Positions 1 through 6,533 of a stretch of 6,533 nt of DNA are shown in pieces. The stretch covers positions 1 to 6,533 of the forward strand of contig CANQER010000055.1 of the NCBI GenBank assembly GCA_947595415.1. Direction: 5' to 3'. The translations under genes were made by a program, and so were the position numbers. Source of the stretch: an uncultured Bacilli bacterium. GTDB lineage: Bacteria > Bacillota_I > Bacilli_A > RF39 > UBA660. How positions within the stretch are numbered: the first letter of the stretch is position 1; the number at the start of each line of letters is the position of its first letter. The notes under the pieces are model-generated. The model did no database searches, had not been told where the DNA came from, and was given only the letters and a program-made list of their open reading frames with translations.

Positions 1-2
1 AA

Positions 3-278
3 AATAAAAACTTTGATACTAATTTTAATATCAAAGATATAATTATTCTTTTAAAAGAAGTTTTAATAAAATTAGATAATGAATGAAGTCAGTTGTCCAC
101 AAAATTGGGACAACTAAAAATTAAATCTAAAAAAGATGGAAAAAGTTATTTAACAGATGTTCTAGATACAAAAGGAATACTACGATTAATTGAATCAGTT
201 CATTCGCCTAAAGCAGATCCATTTAAGAAATGAAGATGTGTCTATACAATATTCAAAAGTTGGATGAATACTATATAA
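3..278 (+). pseudogene. Decayed Bro-N/DinD-like phage antirepressor remnant
   Basis: The plus frame with codons starting at 3, 6, 9 and so on contains a 48-codon stretch (87-230) reading SQLSTKLGQLK, a DGKSYLTDV motif, ILRLIES and SPKADPFKK. This matches the Bro-N region of DinD-like and phage antirepressor proteins, where I recall EGSQL..., DGK-x-x-x-TDV, RLIQSIPSPKAEPFK and then a conserved Trp. In-frame TGA codons lie at 84-86, where relatives usually have Gly, and at 231-233, where they have the Trp. After the second TGA the sequence no longer resembles the family and stops at TAA 276-278. The part before 84 is open to the left edge but is not clearly related. The family normally carries far more sequence on both sides, so this is a fragment. 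It suggests past phage or prophage material beside the protease. Confidence 0.6.
11..36. repeat. Perfect inverted repeat, possible terminator
   Basis: An 8-bp perfect inverted repeat (CTTTGATA at 11-18, TATCAAAG at 29-36) surrounds a 10-nt loop. Read on the minus strand it is followed by TTTTTATTTT (10 down to 1), which looks like a weak rho-independent terminator. It lies about 250 bases beyond the main protease terminator, so it could be a backup or a relic of a lost minus-strand gene. In such AT-rich DNA chance is also possible. Confidence 0.3.
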
Positions 279-283
279 ACACC

Positions 284-310
284 AAAAAAAGAGACGCCTA
301 GGTCTCTTTT
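284..310 (-). terminator. Rho-independent terminator of the protease gene
   Basis: A perfect 9-bp stem (287-295 with 302-310, AAAAGAGAC and its complement) encloses a 6-nt loop. Read on the minus strand, it ends in a run of seven T (284-290). The hairpin begins on the last two bases of the protease stop codon. On the plus strand the hairpin is followed by only four T before an A, so termination in that direction would be weaker. Confidence 0.85.
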
Positions 311-3300
311 ATTCTTCTTCAATTTTTTCGATTATAGCTTCCTTAGGAATTACTGCAGCAGGATTATCGTTTTCATCAGGTACGTCTTCACTAGGCGAAT
401 CATTACTATCTTCGTCTGTTTCATCGCTTACTTCATCGTTAACTATAGGATCATCAGTTATTATATCATTATTTAAAGATTCATCTGTTTCATCTTGAAT
501 TTCATCATTACCTTCAGATTCTTCATTTACTTCGTCACCTATAACGATACTATTATCTTCTTCTTTGCCTTCAACTTCTTCTATAACTTCTTCAGTATTT
601 TCTTCAAGTAATTCTGTTTTGCCTATTACAATATTCTTAGTAGCTATAGTTTCTTCTTCAGGAATTGTAAAATCTAAAACAGTATGAGGATTTTTAGTAT
701 CATATACCTTACCTTCAAAATCATCTGTCGCATTCTTTAAATCATAGAATAACTTACTTCTTACTGCTTTACTATAATCGTATTTTGTATTACCAGAAGC
801 TGCATCCTTTTTAAGTGCATAATAGAACTCTTTAAACATATCATTTACATTAATAACTTGAATATATTTTAAGTTATCTCTTACTTCATTAAATCTCTTC
901 ATCTTGTAATCTCTGAAAGATTTTTCACCAGTAATTGTTTCAAGAGCCATTAAATCTGTTTTATAATATCTTGTTTGTATTGCCCCATCAGGATTATCAT
1001 CTTTGTAAAACTCTTTTTGATATGAATTAATATTACTATAATATTCAACATATCCATCATCATATCCAGCATAACCTAACATTTCATAAGCTAACCATTT
1101 AAGACTATATGAATCTGGTCTACCATAATCATTATGTGGTTGATACCAACGAGTTTTAAAGATGTTTTCTCCTCCATAATGATTTGTATTATATGTTTCC
1201 CATTGTCTTCCTGGATAAATTACTAGATGATTGTCATACAGATCAGAAATTGAATCTAGATCCATATCAGCAAACGCTTTTTCATCTAATATTGAATACC
1301 TAGTTGAACGATATTCAAGATGTTTTAACTTATCATCATCATATTTGCCCAAATTTGGATAAGACACTTGAACAGCTAACTTAGCTTGCTCTTGAGGAGT
1401 TAACTTCAAAAATGCAAGACCTTCTAAGTAATCCATAATGTATAATGTATCAAATAGTTTTTGATAGTAATCATGGATTTTTTGTTTATTATTTATTCTA
1501 GATGGATCCCAGTTAGCAGCAATCTTAGTTCCCTTAGCATAAGGTATAGACAAATTCATTACAATATCGCCTTCACCAAACGCTTGCGTAAGATTTCCAT
1601 CTGCATAATCTTCTCCTCCAGCATCAAATCTACGTGACAGATTTTTAAGGAACAATCTAGCATCTATATTATGAGCTGATTCATGTGCCCAAGTTTGGAA
1701 AGTATATTCCTTATGATCTGGACCATCTTCTAATCTACCATCTAAAAGTCCCTCTACACGCCATATAACATATGCTCCATTCGCAGTCGCAGCATTGTAA
1801 TCATTATAAGCCCATAAATCTACAACCTCATTAAAATTCTTGTGGAAAGGTTCTTCAGTTGAATATGGATTTTGGAATATTTGATTTCCATTTTCATCAT
1901 ATGTAAATCGTTTGTCAATTTGAACAGTATGAATATCATTAAAGTATTTTTCGTTTTGTAAAATACCATATGCAGTATTATAATATGTTCCCATTCTAGT
2001 CGCATATGTTTCTATTCTATCTCTTAGACTTGCTTGTTGGATAGGATCTTCTGGATTAGTAATATAAGTTCTTTGTGATCCAATAATAAATTGAACAGGA
2101 CTTGAGATAATATAAGCTGCATTCTTAGGTAAAGTCAAAATAGGTAAAACATAATTATACCAACTAACATTTGTTGCAGTATCAACTGATTTAAGGTGAT
2201 CCCATAAAGTATATTGGACTTCATCATGACCATCAACTTTAATCTCAGTTAAATATCCTTTAAATTGATTAGCAGCCCAATGATCTGGTGTATCATTAGT
2301 AAATGTTTTTACACAATATTCAATAAAATCTGTAATTTTATCTTGATTTGTATACTTCGCAAACATTCTATTATAAGTTTCATTAGTTCTATTTAAAAGT
2401 AGGTTTTGATCGTTTGCTATAAAACTATCTGCGATAGTATATTGATTAATATCATTACTAAATCCTTTAGAATTAAATAACATAAAATCATTTAACATCA
2501 TACCATCAAAAGAAAGACTATAGAAACGTTTCAAATAATTATAAACATATAATATTTTTTCAAGTTTTTGATCTTTTTTGACCTCTTTTTCTAAGTAATC
2601 ATCAATAGTTTCATCTTTAATCGTATTAGTGTAATTACTATTAGACAAAAATTTCAAAACAAACTCTTTTAACTCTTTTTGAGTAACATCATAGTAAAAT
2701 TCACGATATATTCTACTATCATCAGCATTAGTTAACTTATCTAGATTATCTTCATAAGTAAGTCCCTCTAAATAGTTAGTTAAATTATTAACAAGTTGTG
2801 AGTTTTTATCGATAACATAGTGATTATATGTATAATCTATTTTTAACTTATCAATTCTGTAACTTGCGACCATATCATAAGTATTATCATAACTTACATC
2901 ATAATCTAATTTTTGTCTGTCTTTGAAAATTATTTTTATCTTTTTAATCTTATCCTTATTATCACTTGTTAAGTAAGTTACAATATTACCAGATTTATCA
3001 AGTGGGATAATATGCATTATTTCACTAGTATATAAAGGACTACTTTTACTTATTTTAGAAGCACTTTTAACAATTTTACTACTATCGTAAAATGGCATCA
3101 AAGCAAATAAGTTACTATAAAGAGTTTCCATATCTTCATCGTATTCATCTTTTACTTGTTCAACATTTACCTTACTTACCTTTTCAATATTTAAACTAGG
3201 TACTAAATCATAAGATACTGCCTTTAAATTCCATATATCTTCACTATAATTATTATCTTGAAATAGCTTTTTATTAACCATATCTTCAGTAATATTAGTT

Positions 3301-6300
3301 ACACCATTTTGCGTAAATTGATCACCATTAAGAACAAGATAATAGTTATTTTCTGAATTATCGTCAAGTTTACTTATAAATTTACTAGTAATAGCTCCAC
3401 TAAGTTTATTTAAACTAATATTGTTTTTAGCTACTACATTACCAGCTACACAAGCAAATCCACAAGAAACAGTTGAAGCACTATTATAGTAAGTTACTTT
3501 TGAATAGTTATTTAAAAGGGTTGAATTTCCACCAATATTACCTATAAAACCACTTACGAAATTCCATACAGCAGAAATATTACCCACTATATAACAATTC
3601 TTAACAGTTGAATTTTCTAGATATCCAATTAAGCCCCCTACTTGTTGAGCCCACCCAGTACTCATAGTAAATTTAGTCGTTTTACAATTTTCAATAACAC
3701 TATCTTCAAATACTTCACCAATTAAACTTCCTGATCTAGAATCACTTACTGTTTTAGTAAAATCATCAATTAAAATATTTTGAATTTGTGATTTTCTTAC
3801 AACATTAGCTAAAGTACCTTTAGATGTTCCACTAGAAATATTTACTTTTGAAAATTTAATGTTTTTTACCTTAGCTCCATTTAAAGTATTGAAAAGTGGT
3901 TTGTTTAAATTCGTAATAGTATGACCATTACCATCTAAAGTACCAGTAAATGTAGCATCTATTAAAGCCACAGAAGAAGTATCATAACCACTAGCATCAA
4001 TATCATTAATTAAAGTATAATCACCACTAGGATCTTCACTAATTCGTTTGATTAAATCTTCAATAGTTTCATGGTGGGTTGTATTAGTCGCAGATCCATC
4101 TATAATAGGACCAAAATCAATTCTTAAATCGTTATTTTTATTGGTATCTTGTTTAGTATATTGGTAATCTAAAACTAAGATTAATCTACCATTATCATCA
4201 ATAACTTCTTTTATTTTAGCGTAAACTGTTGGAAGTTCAGACATCTTGATTTCTACAAAATAATTATTTTTATTTTCATTTAAAGTATCAACATCTACTT
4301 CCTCTAAAATAAATGTCTTACCATCTTCTTCAGTATACAAGTTAATATCTAATATATCTTTTAATTCGATGTAATTTTTATCTAAAGATATTTTTTGTTC
4401 AAATATAAGTTTATTTTGATAGTTATTTAAACCATTAGTTTTACTAATATCACGGTCATAATTAGCGTACACTCTGATAAAGTATCTTAATACATCATCA
4501 CGTTTATTGATTTTTAAAATATCACTATATGAAAGAACATATATTTCATTGTTATCTTCATCATATACTTTTACTTTGATGTCTTCTTTTTGATTGTTTA
4601 CAGTTCTATCTTTATCTTTTAAATCGAATTTTAAAGTTATGTCATTATCTGTTACTTCATAATTAAAATCTGCCATTTTAACACTGTCTTTTAAAACTTC
4701 TAAACTTGTTTTACAAGGATTAGTTAAAACTACTTTTTTACCATTGTTTAAGATAACTTGGTCGATATCAATTTCTTTTACCCCAGAACTTACATAACCA
4801 GGGACAGTTATATAACTTCCCTTTTCATCTGTTTTAACTTTATATGATTTATCTGATACTATTATTTTATCAACACTAGCATTTAATTTTGGATCTAGTC
4901 CTAAAACTTCAAAGTTAACTCTTACATCTTCATTTTTTTCATAATATGAATCATCATCATTACCTATTGTATTTACATTATCAAGTTTTATTTGATCGTA
5001 TAAATCGTTATCATATAAACCATAATTAACTTGGTATAAAAGTTTATTTGTATATCTATTTGTTTCTTTTGGTTGATCTTCTAAAGTATTAGTATCTAAA
5101 TCGTAATCCCCATAGAATTTTAAAAGTAAATCTACATCTTTTGTAATATTTTCAAATTCTACTTCGTTTTCGCCTCTTTGAATACTTTTTTCTTGACCAT
5201 CTAATTCTATTTTTCCTCCTTCAAATCCTCCTTTGTCATCTACAACATTGAATTTGAAAGTAACCTTATTGTTGTCGTAATTTTCATCTACTATTTCTAA
5301 GTTTTCAATAGTTGGTTCATCTTTTAAAACATCAATTTTAGTTATATTAGGAGTAATAGAGTAAAATGCATGATCGTAACCCCAATAAGATTCATTACGT
5401 AGTTTTACTCTATCTGCTTTTAAAGTTACAACTCCAGATTCACTTGGAACTTTAAAACTTATAGTAGATGTATAGTTATCACCTGCTGAACCATCATAAT
5501 TTAGACCATTGATTGTAACTCCAGCTAAAGTTTTGTATTTAAGATCTAACTCTTCTGGAACGTGAAGTTTGTATAAGATAGTGTATTTAGCTTCTCCTTT
5601 AGTTGGATAAACATTTTTAACAGTTACACTTTCAATATATATATCAGATTGAGTTAAGATTTCTCCTTGCCCAATATTTTTGTCTTTAAAGTCATGTCTT
5701 TCTGTACCTAGGTTGTAATCAGCAAGGAATTTTACTCTATATCTTCCATCAACACTACTGCCATAAGATAAAGTTACATCTTCATGATTTTCGATTACTT
5801 TACTATCGATAACTTTTTCACTTGAGTCTACTAAAACTGCTTTTAATTTAACAAGTGTACTATCTAGATCATGAAATTTATAGGTTGTAGTAAGACTATT
5901 TGTATCTTTGTTTTGTTTGATATTGATGTGATCTATTTTTGGAGCGTTTTTTAAAACATTGTAGGTTAATTTAGTTGTGTTATAGTCTTTGTTGTTTTTA
6001 AAACTTTTTAGGTTATCTAAAACTACTTCATCGATATCGATATAATATTTACCAAAGTCTGAAGTATCAATATCATCTAACTTTACTTCATAGTGGTTTT
6101 CGTTTATTTTAGATACATTGTATTGTTTTCCTTTAATAACGATGTATTCAACTTTAAAATTATTTTTATTGGTACTATCAAAACTAATAGTTGGTTTTTC
6201 ACCTTTTTCAATAGCGTCTGTAATACTTATGTTGTTTATTTTAAAGTCGTAATCACCTGTTACTGTAAAGGTATGAGAGTATATTTCGACATTTTCATAT

Positions 6301-6533
6301 AGGTTTTTTTGACCTGTTGTTTTGTTTAGTTTATCACTATCCAGATCGTATGTAGCGATAACTGAAATTGTGTATCTTTCTTCTTCTTTAAATTCGTGTT
6401 GTAAGTGATTTACTTTTTCTACTTTTTCACTCATTTGTTCATTACCTTTAGAATCAGTCACTAAAACTGTTCCACTTATAAAGGCATTATCTTTATCTTC
6501 TAGTTGAAAGTTAAAGGTATTTTTTTCATCATC
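309..6533 (-). CDS. ZmpA/ZmpB/ZmpC/IgA1-protease-like M26 zinc metallopeptidase, 5' end outside window
   Basis: This is a very large secreted or surface metallopeptidase of family M26; 2074 residues are visible and the N terminus is missing. Residues are numbered here from the window's right edge. The frame is open through that edge: 24 codons precede the GTG at 6461, which has no ribosome binding site and is internal, so no start is assigned. The order is tandem modules of about 210 residues (1-720), M26 N-terminal region with GLUG beta-helix (about 721-1118), catalytic domain (about 1119-1957) with HESAH at 1617-1621 and zinc-ligand candidate Glu at 1641, and an acidic tail (1958-2074). Blocks collinear with streptococcal M26 proteins, as I recall them, include VLPILTLP, the HExxH block, YLEG and LAYE. 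Known members cleave host proteins such as IgA1; the substrate here is unknown. No signal peptide, LPXTG or membrane segment is visible, so secretion must be encoded upstream. All 14 Trp codons are TGG. The gene ends in its own terminator and converges on a decayed phage-type gene. Family assignment is firm; active function is inferred from the intact motif. Confidence 0.93.
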   Translation of the reverse strand, partial: DDEKNTFNFQLEDKDNAFISGTVLVTDSKGNEQMSEKVEKVNHLQHEFKEEERYTISVIATYDLDSDKLNKTTGQKNLYENVEIYSHTFTVTGDYDFKINNISITDAIEKGEKPTISFDSTNKNNFKVEYIVIKGKQYNVSKINENHYEVKLDDIDTSDFGKYYIDIDEVVLDNLKSFKNNKDYNTTKLTYNVLKNAPKIDHINIKQNKDTNSLTTTYKFHDLDSTLVKLKAVLVDSSEKVIDSKVIENHEDVTLSYGSSVDGRYRVKFLADYNLGTERHDFKDKNIGQGEILTQSDIYIESVTVKNVYPTKGEAKYTILYKLHVPEELDLKYKTLAGVTINGLNYDGSAGDNYTSTISFKVPSESGVVTLKADRVKLRNESYWGYDHAFYSITPNITKIDVLKDEPTIENLEIVDENYDNNKVTFKFNVVDDKGGFEGGKIELDGQEKSIQRGENEVEFENITKDVDLLLKFYGDYDLDTNTLEDQPKETNRYTNKLLYQVNYGLYDNDLYDQIKLDNVNTIGNDDDSYYEKNEDVRVNFEVLGLDPKLNASVDKIIVSDKSYKVKTDEKGSYITVPGYVSSGVKEIDIDQVILNNGKKVVLTNPCKTSLEVLKDSVKMADFNYEVTDNDITLKFDLKDKDRTVNNQKEDIKVKVYDEDNNEIYVLSYSDILKINKRDDVLRYFIRVYANYDRDISKTNGLNNYQNKLIFEQKISLDKNYIELKDILDINLYTEEDGKTFILEEVDVDTLNENKNNYFVEIKMSELPTVYAKIKEVIDDNGRLILVLDYQYTKQDTNKNNDLRIDFGPIIDGSATNTTHHETIEDLIKRISEDPSGDYTLINDIDASGYDTSSVALIDATFTGTLDGNGHTITNLNKPLFNTLNGAKVKNIKFSKVNISSGTSKGTLANVVRKSQIQNILIDDFTKTVSDSRSGSLIGEVFEDSVIENCKTTKFTMSTGWAQQVGGLIGYLENSTVKNCYIVGNISAVWNFVSGFIGNIGGNSTLLNNYSKVTYYNSASTVSCGFACVAGNVVAKNNISLNKLSGAITSKFISKLDDNSENNYYLVLNGDQFTQNGVTNITEDMVNKKLFQDNNYSEDIWNLKAVSYDLVPSLNIEKVSKVNVEQVKDEYDEDMETLYSNLFALMPFYDSSKIVKSASKISKSSPLYTSEIMHIIPLDKSGNIVTYLTSDNKDKIKKIKIIFKDRQKLDYDVSYDNTYDMVASYRIDKLKIDYTYNHYVIDKNSQLVNNLTNYLEGLTYEDNLDKLTNADDSRIYREFYYDVTQKELKEFVLKFLSNSNYTNTIKDETIDDYLEKEVKKDQKLEKILYVYNYLKRFYSLSFDGMMLNDFMLFNSKGFSNDINQYTIADSFIANDQNLLLNRTNETYNRMFAKYTNQDKITDFIEYCVKTFTNDTPDHWAANQFKGYLTEIKVDGHDEVQYTLWDHLKSVDTATNVSWYNYVLPILTLPKNAAYIISSPVQFIIGSQRTYITNPEDPIQQASLRDRIETYATRMGTYYNTAYGILQNEKYFNDIHTVQIDKRFTYDENGNQIFQNPYSTEEPFHKNFNEVVDLWAYNDYNAATANGAYVIWRVEGLLDGRLEDGPDHKEYTFQTWAHESAHNIDARLFLKNLSRRFDAGGEDYADGNLTQAFGEGDIVMNLSIPYAKGTKIAANWDPSRINNKQKIHDYYQKLFDTLYIMDYLEGLAFLKLTPQEQAKLAVQVSYPNLGKYDDDKLKHLEYRSTRYSILDEKAFADMDLDSISDLYDNHLVIYPGRQWETYNTNHYGGENIFKTRWYQPHNDYGRPDSYSLKWLAYEMLGYAGYDDGYVEYYSNINSYQKEFYKDDNPDGAIQTRYYKTDLMALETITGEKSFRDYKMKRFNEVRDNLKYIQVINVNDMFKEFYYALKKDAASGNTKYDYSKAVRSKLFYDLKNATDDFEGKVYDTKNPHTVLDFTIPEEETIATKNIVIGKTELLEENTEEVIEEVEGKEEDNSIVIGDEVNEESEGNDEIQDETDESLNNDIITDDPIVNDEVSDETDEDSNDSPSEDVPDENDNPAAVIPKEAIIEKIEEE
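312..662 (-). other. Acidic low-complexity C-terminal tail of the protease
   Basis: The last 117 codons encode a tail dominated by Glu, Asp, Asn and Ser. By hand count it has about 46 acidic residues, five lysines and no arginine. It contains two IVIG motifs and a diverged duplication of about 23 residues (starting DEIQDETDES and DEVSDETDED). It has no hydrophobic segment, LPXTG motif or positively charged end, so it is not a sortase or membrane anchor. It follows directly on the end of the catalytic domain, which is where the streptococcal relatives I recall terminate. It is probably disordered. Its function is unknown. Confidence 0.8.
663..3180 (-). other. M26 catalytic domain with HExxH zinc-binding site (part of the protease)
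   Basis: The zinc-binding motif HESAH is encoded at 1671-1685, and a glutamate at 1611-1613 lies 20 residues after its second histidine. This is the spacing of the HExxH plus Glu arrangement in pneumococcal IgA1 protease. The flanks also fit: NID directly after the motif, a paired Arg-Arg before the glutamate, and A-x-G after it. Upstream are LYSNLFALMPFYD at the domain start and VLPILTLP; downstream are YLEG (near 1420), LAYEML (near 1090) and a final segment near 730 ending in NATDDF. Zn-coordinating and catalytic residues therefore look complete and no frameshift interrupts the domain. The motif has Ser-Ala in the two variable positions, where streptococcal enzymes usually have Met-Thr. 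Confidence 0.9.
3181..4373 (-). other. M26 N-terminal region with GLUG-motif beta-helix (part of the protease)
   Basis: This segment begins with YIELKDILDINLY, which resembles the entry to the Peptidase_M26_N region of streptococcal IgA1 proteases. It continues through the TIEDLI and YTLINDIDAS motifs and FTGTLDGNGHTITNL, the typical start of a right-handed beta-helix. Three GLUG-type motifs follow: GSLIG at 3717-3731, GGLIG at 3624-3638 and GFIG at 3540-3551, spaced about 30 residues apart as expected for helix turns. The segment ends near the IWNL...YDLVPSL motif, which closes this region before the catalytic domain. Its role in the family is structural; a part in substrate positioning is inference. 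Confidence 0.85.
4374..6533 (-). repeat. Tandem protein modules of about 210 residues (three and a half copies)
   Basis: The N-terminal third of the visible protease is a diverged tandem array. A linker of the form VLK[ND]xx recurs with its Val codon at 5955-5957, 5328-5330 and 4695-4697, spacings of 209 and 211 residues. Each full module has two parts. The first begins with a strand such as TFKF or LKFD and ends near a Y[DN] motif (IATYDLD, LADYNL, YGDYDLD, YANYDRD). The second carries strands such as YIVIKGK or KIIVSDK and ends near IDEVVLDN or IDQVILNN. The last copy has only the first part and runs into the M26 N-terminal region at about 4373. The copies are too diverged for DNA-level repeat detection. 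The pattern of alternating strands suggests beta-sandwich stalk domains; that fold is inference and I do not recognise a named domain. Confidence 0.7.

Noticed and set aside
91..115. 8-bp inverted repeat (AGTTGTCC and GGACAACT) that resembles an insertion-sequence end
   Set aside because: The same bases encode the QLSTKLGQL stretch that fits the antirepressor family, so the symmetry is explained by two Gln-Leu codon pairs. No partner copy or transposase is present.
230..301. 23-codon plus-strand frame starting ATG at 230
   Set aside because: It has no ribosome binding site or recognisable product, and it runs into the terminator hairpin.
312..400. C-terminal cell-wall sorting signal or membrane anchor for the protease
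   Set aside because: There is no LPXTG-like motif, no hydrophobic segment and no basic terminus; the protein ends in acidic residues.
1820..2005. 61-codon open frame on the minus strand
   Set aside because: It lies inside the protease catalytic domain in another frame of the same strand, with no recognisable product; it is a shadow.
6093..6302. 69-codon open frame on the plus strand
   Set aside because: It is antisense to a repeat module of the protease. Its Phe/Val/Tyr-rich translation is what antisense of Lys/Asn-rich coding gives.
6459..6461. GTG as the start codon of the protease
   Set aside because: The frame stays open for 24 more codons to the window edge, these codons fit the repeat module, and there is no ribosome binding site before the GTG.
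309..6533. Mycoplasma genetic code for the whole window
   Set aside because: More than 2000 consecutive codons contain no TGA, and all 14 tryptophans are TGG, unlike AT-rich code-4 genomes, where TGA dominates.

Overview
The window is AT-rich (clearly below one-third G+C by eye) and is almost entirely filled by one very large gene on the minus strand. This gene encodes a protein of the ZmpA/ZmpB/ZmpC/IgA1-protease family (MEROPS M26 zinc metallopeptidases), cell-surface enzymes best known from streptococci. The low G+C, a rho-independent terminator and the protein family point to a low-GC Firmicute, possibly one of the reduced Bacilli/Mollicutes-related host-associated lineages; the exact lineage is inference. 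All 14 tryptophans of the protease are TGG and its frame contains no TGA, so it reads as standard bacterial code rather than the mycoplasma code.

Layout from left to right. Positions 1-278 hold a decayed plus-strand remnant of a Bro-N/DinD-type phage antirepressor-like gene, interrupted by two in-frame TGA codons. Positions 284-310 form a strong hairpin with a T-run that terminates the minus-strand gene and overlaps its stop codon. Positions 309-6533 are the protease, read right to left. Its stop is at 309-311 and the frame is still open at the right edge, so the true start, any signal peptide and any N-terminal cell-wall anchor lie outside the window. An apparent start at 6461 is only an internal GTG.

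The visible 2074 residues of the protease, from N to C terminus, are: about three and a half tandem modules with a period of about 210 residues (6533 to about 4374); the M26 N-terminal region with a beta-helix-like part carrying three GLUG motifs (about 4373-3181); the M26 catalytic domain with HESAH and a downstream glutamate at the family's spacing (about 3180-663); and a 117-residue, highly acidic, unanchored C-terminal tail (662-312). The architecture suggests a long stalk that presents an intact metalloprotease outside the cell. The substrate cannot be told from sequence.

The most notable points are the regular long-period module array, whose phase predicts what lies just beyond the window edge; the acidic tail added after a catalytic domain that normally ends the protein; and the antirepressor relic, one of whose stop codons sits where the family has a conserved tryptophan. 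No CRISPR array, tRNA, rRNA, complete mobile element or clearly novel multi-gene system is visible.
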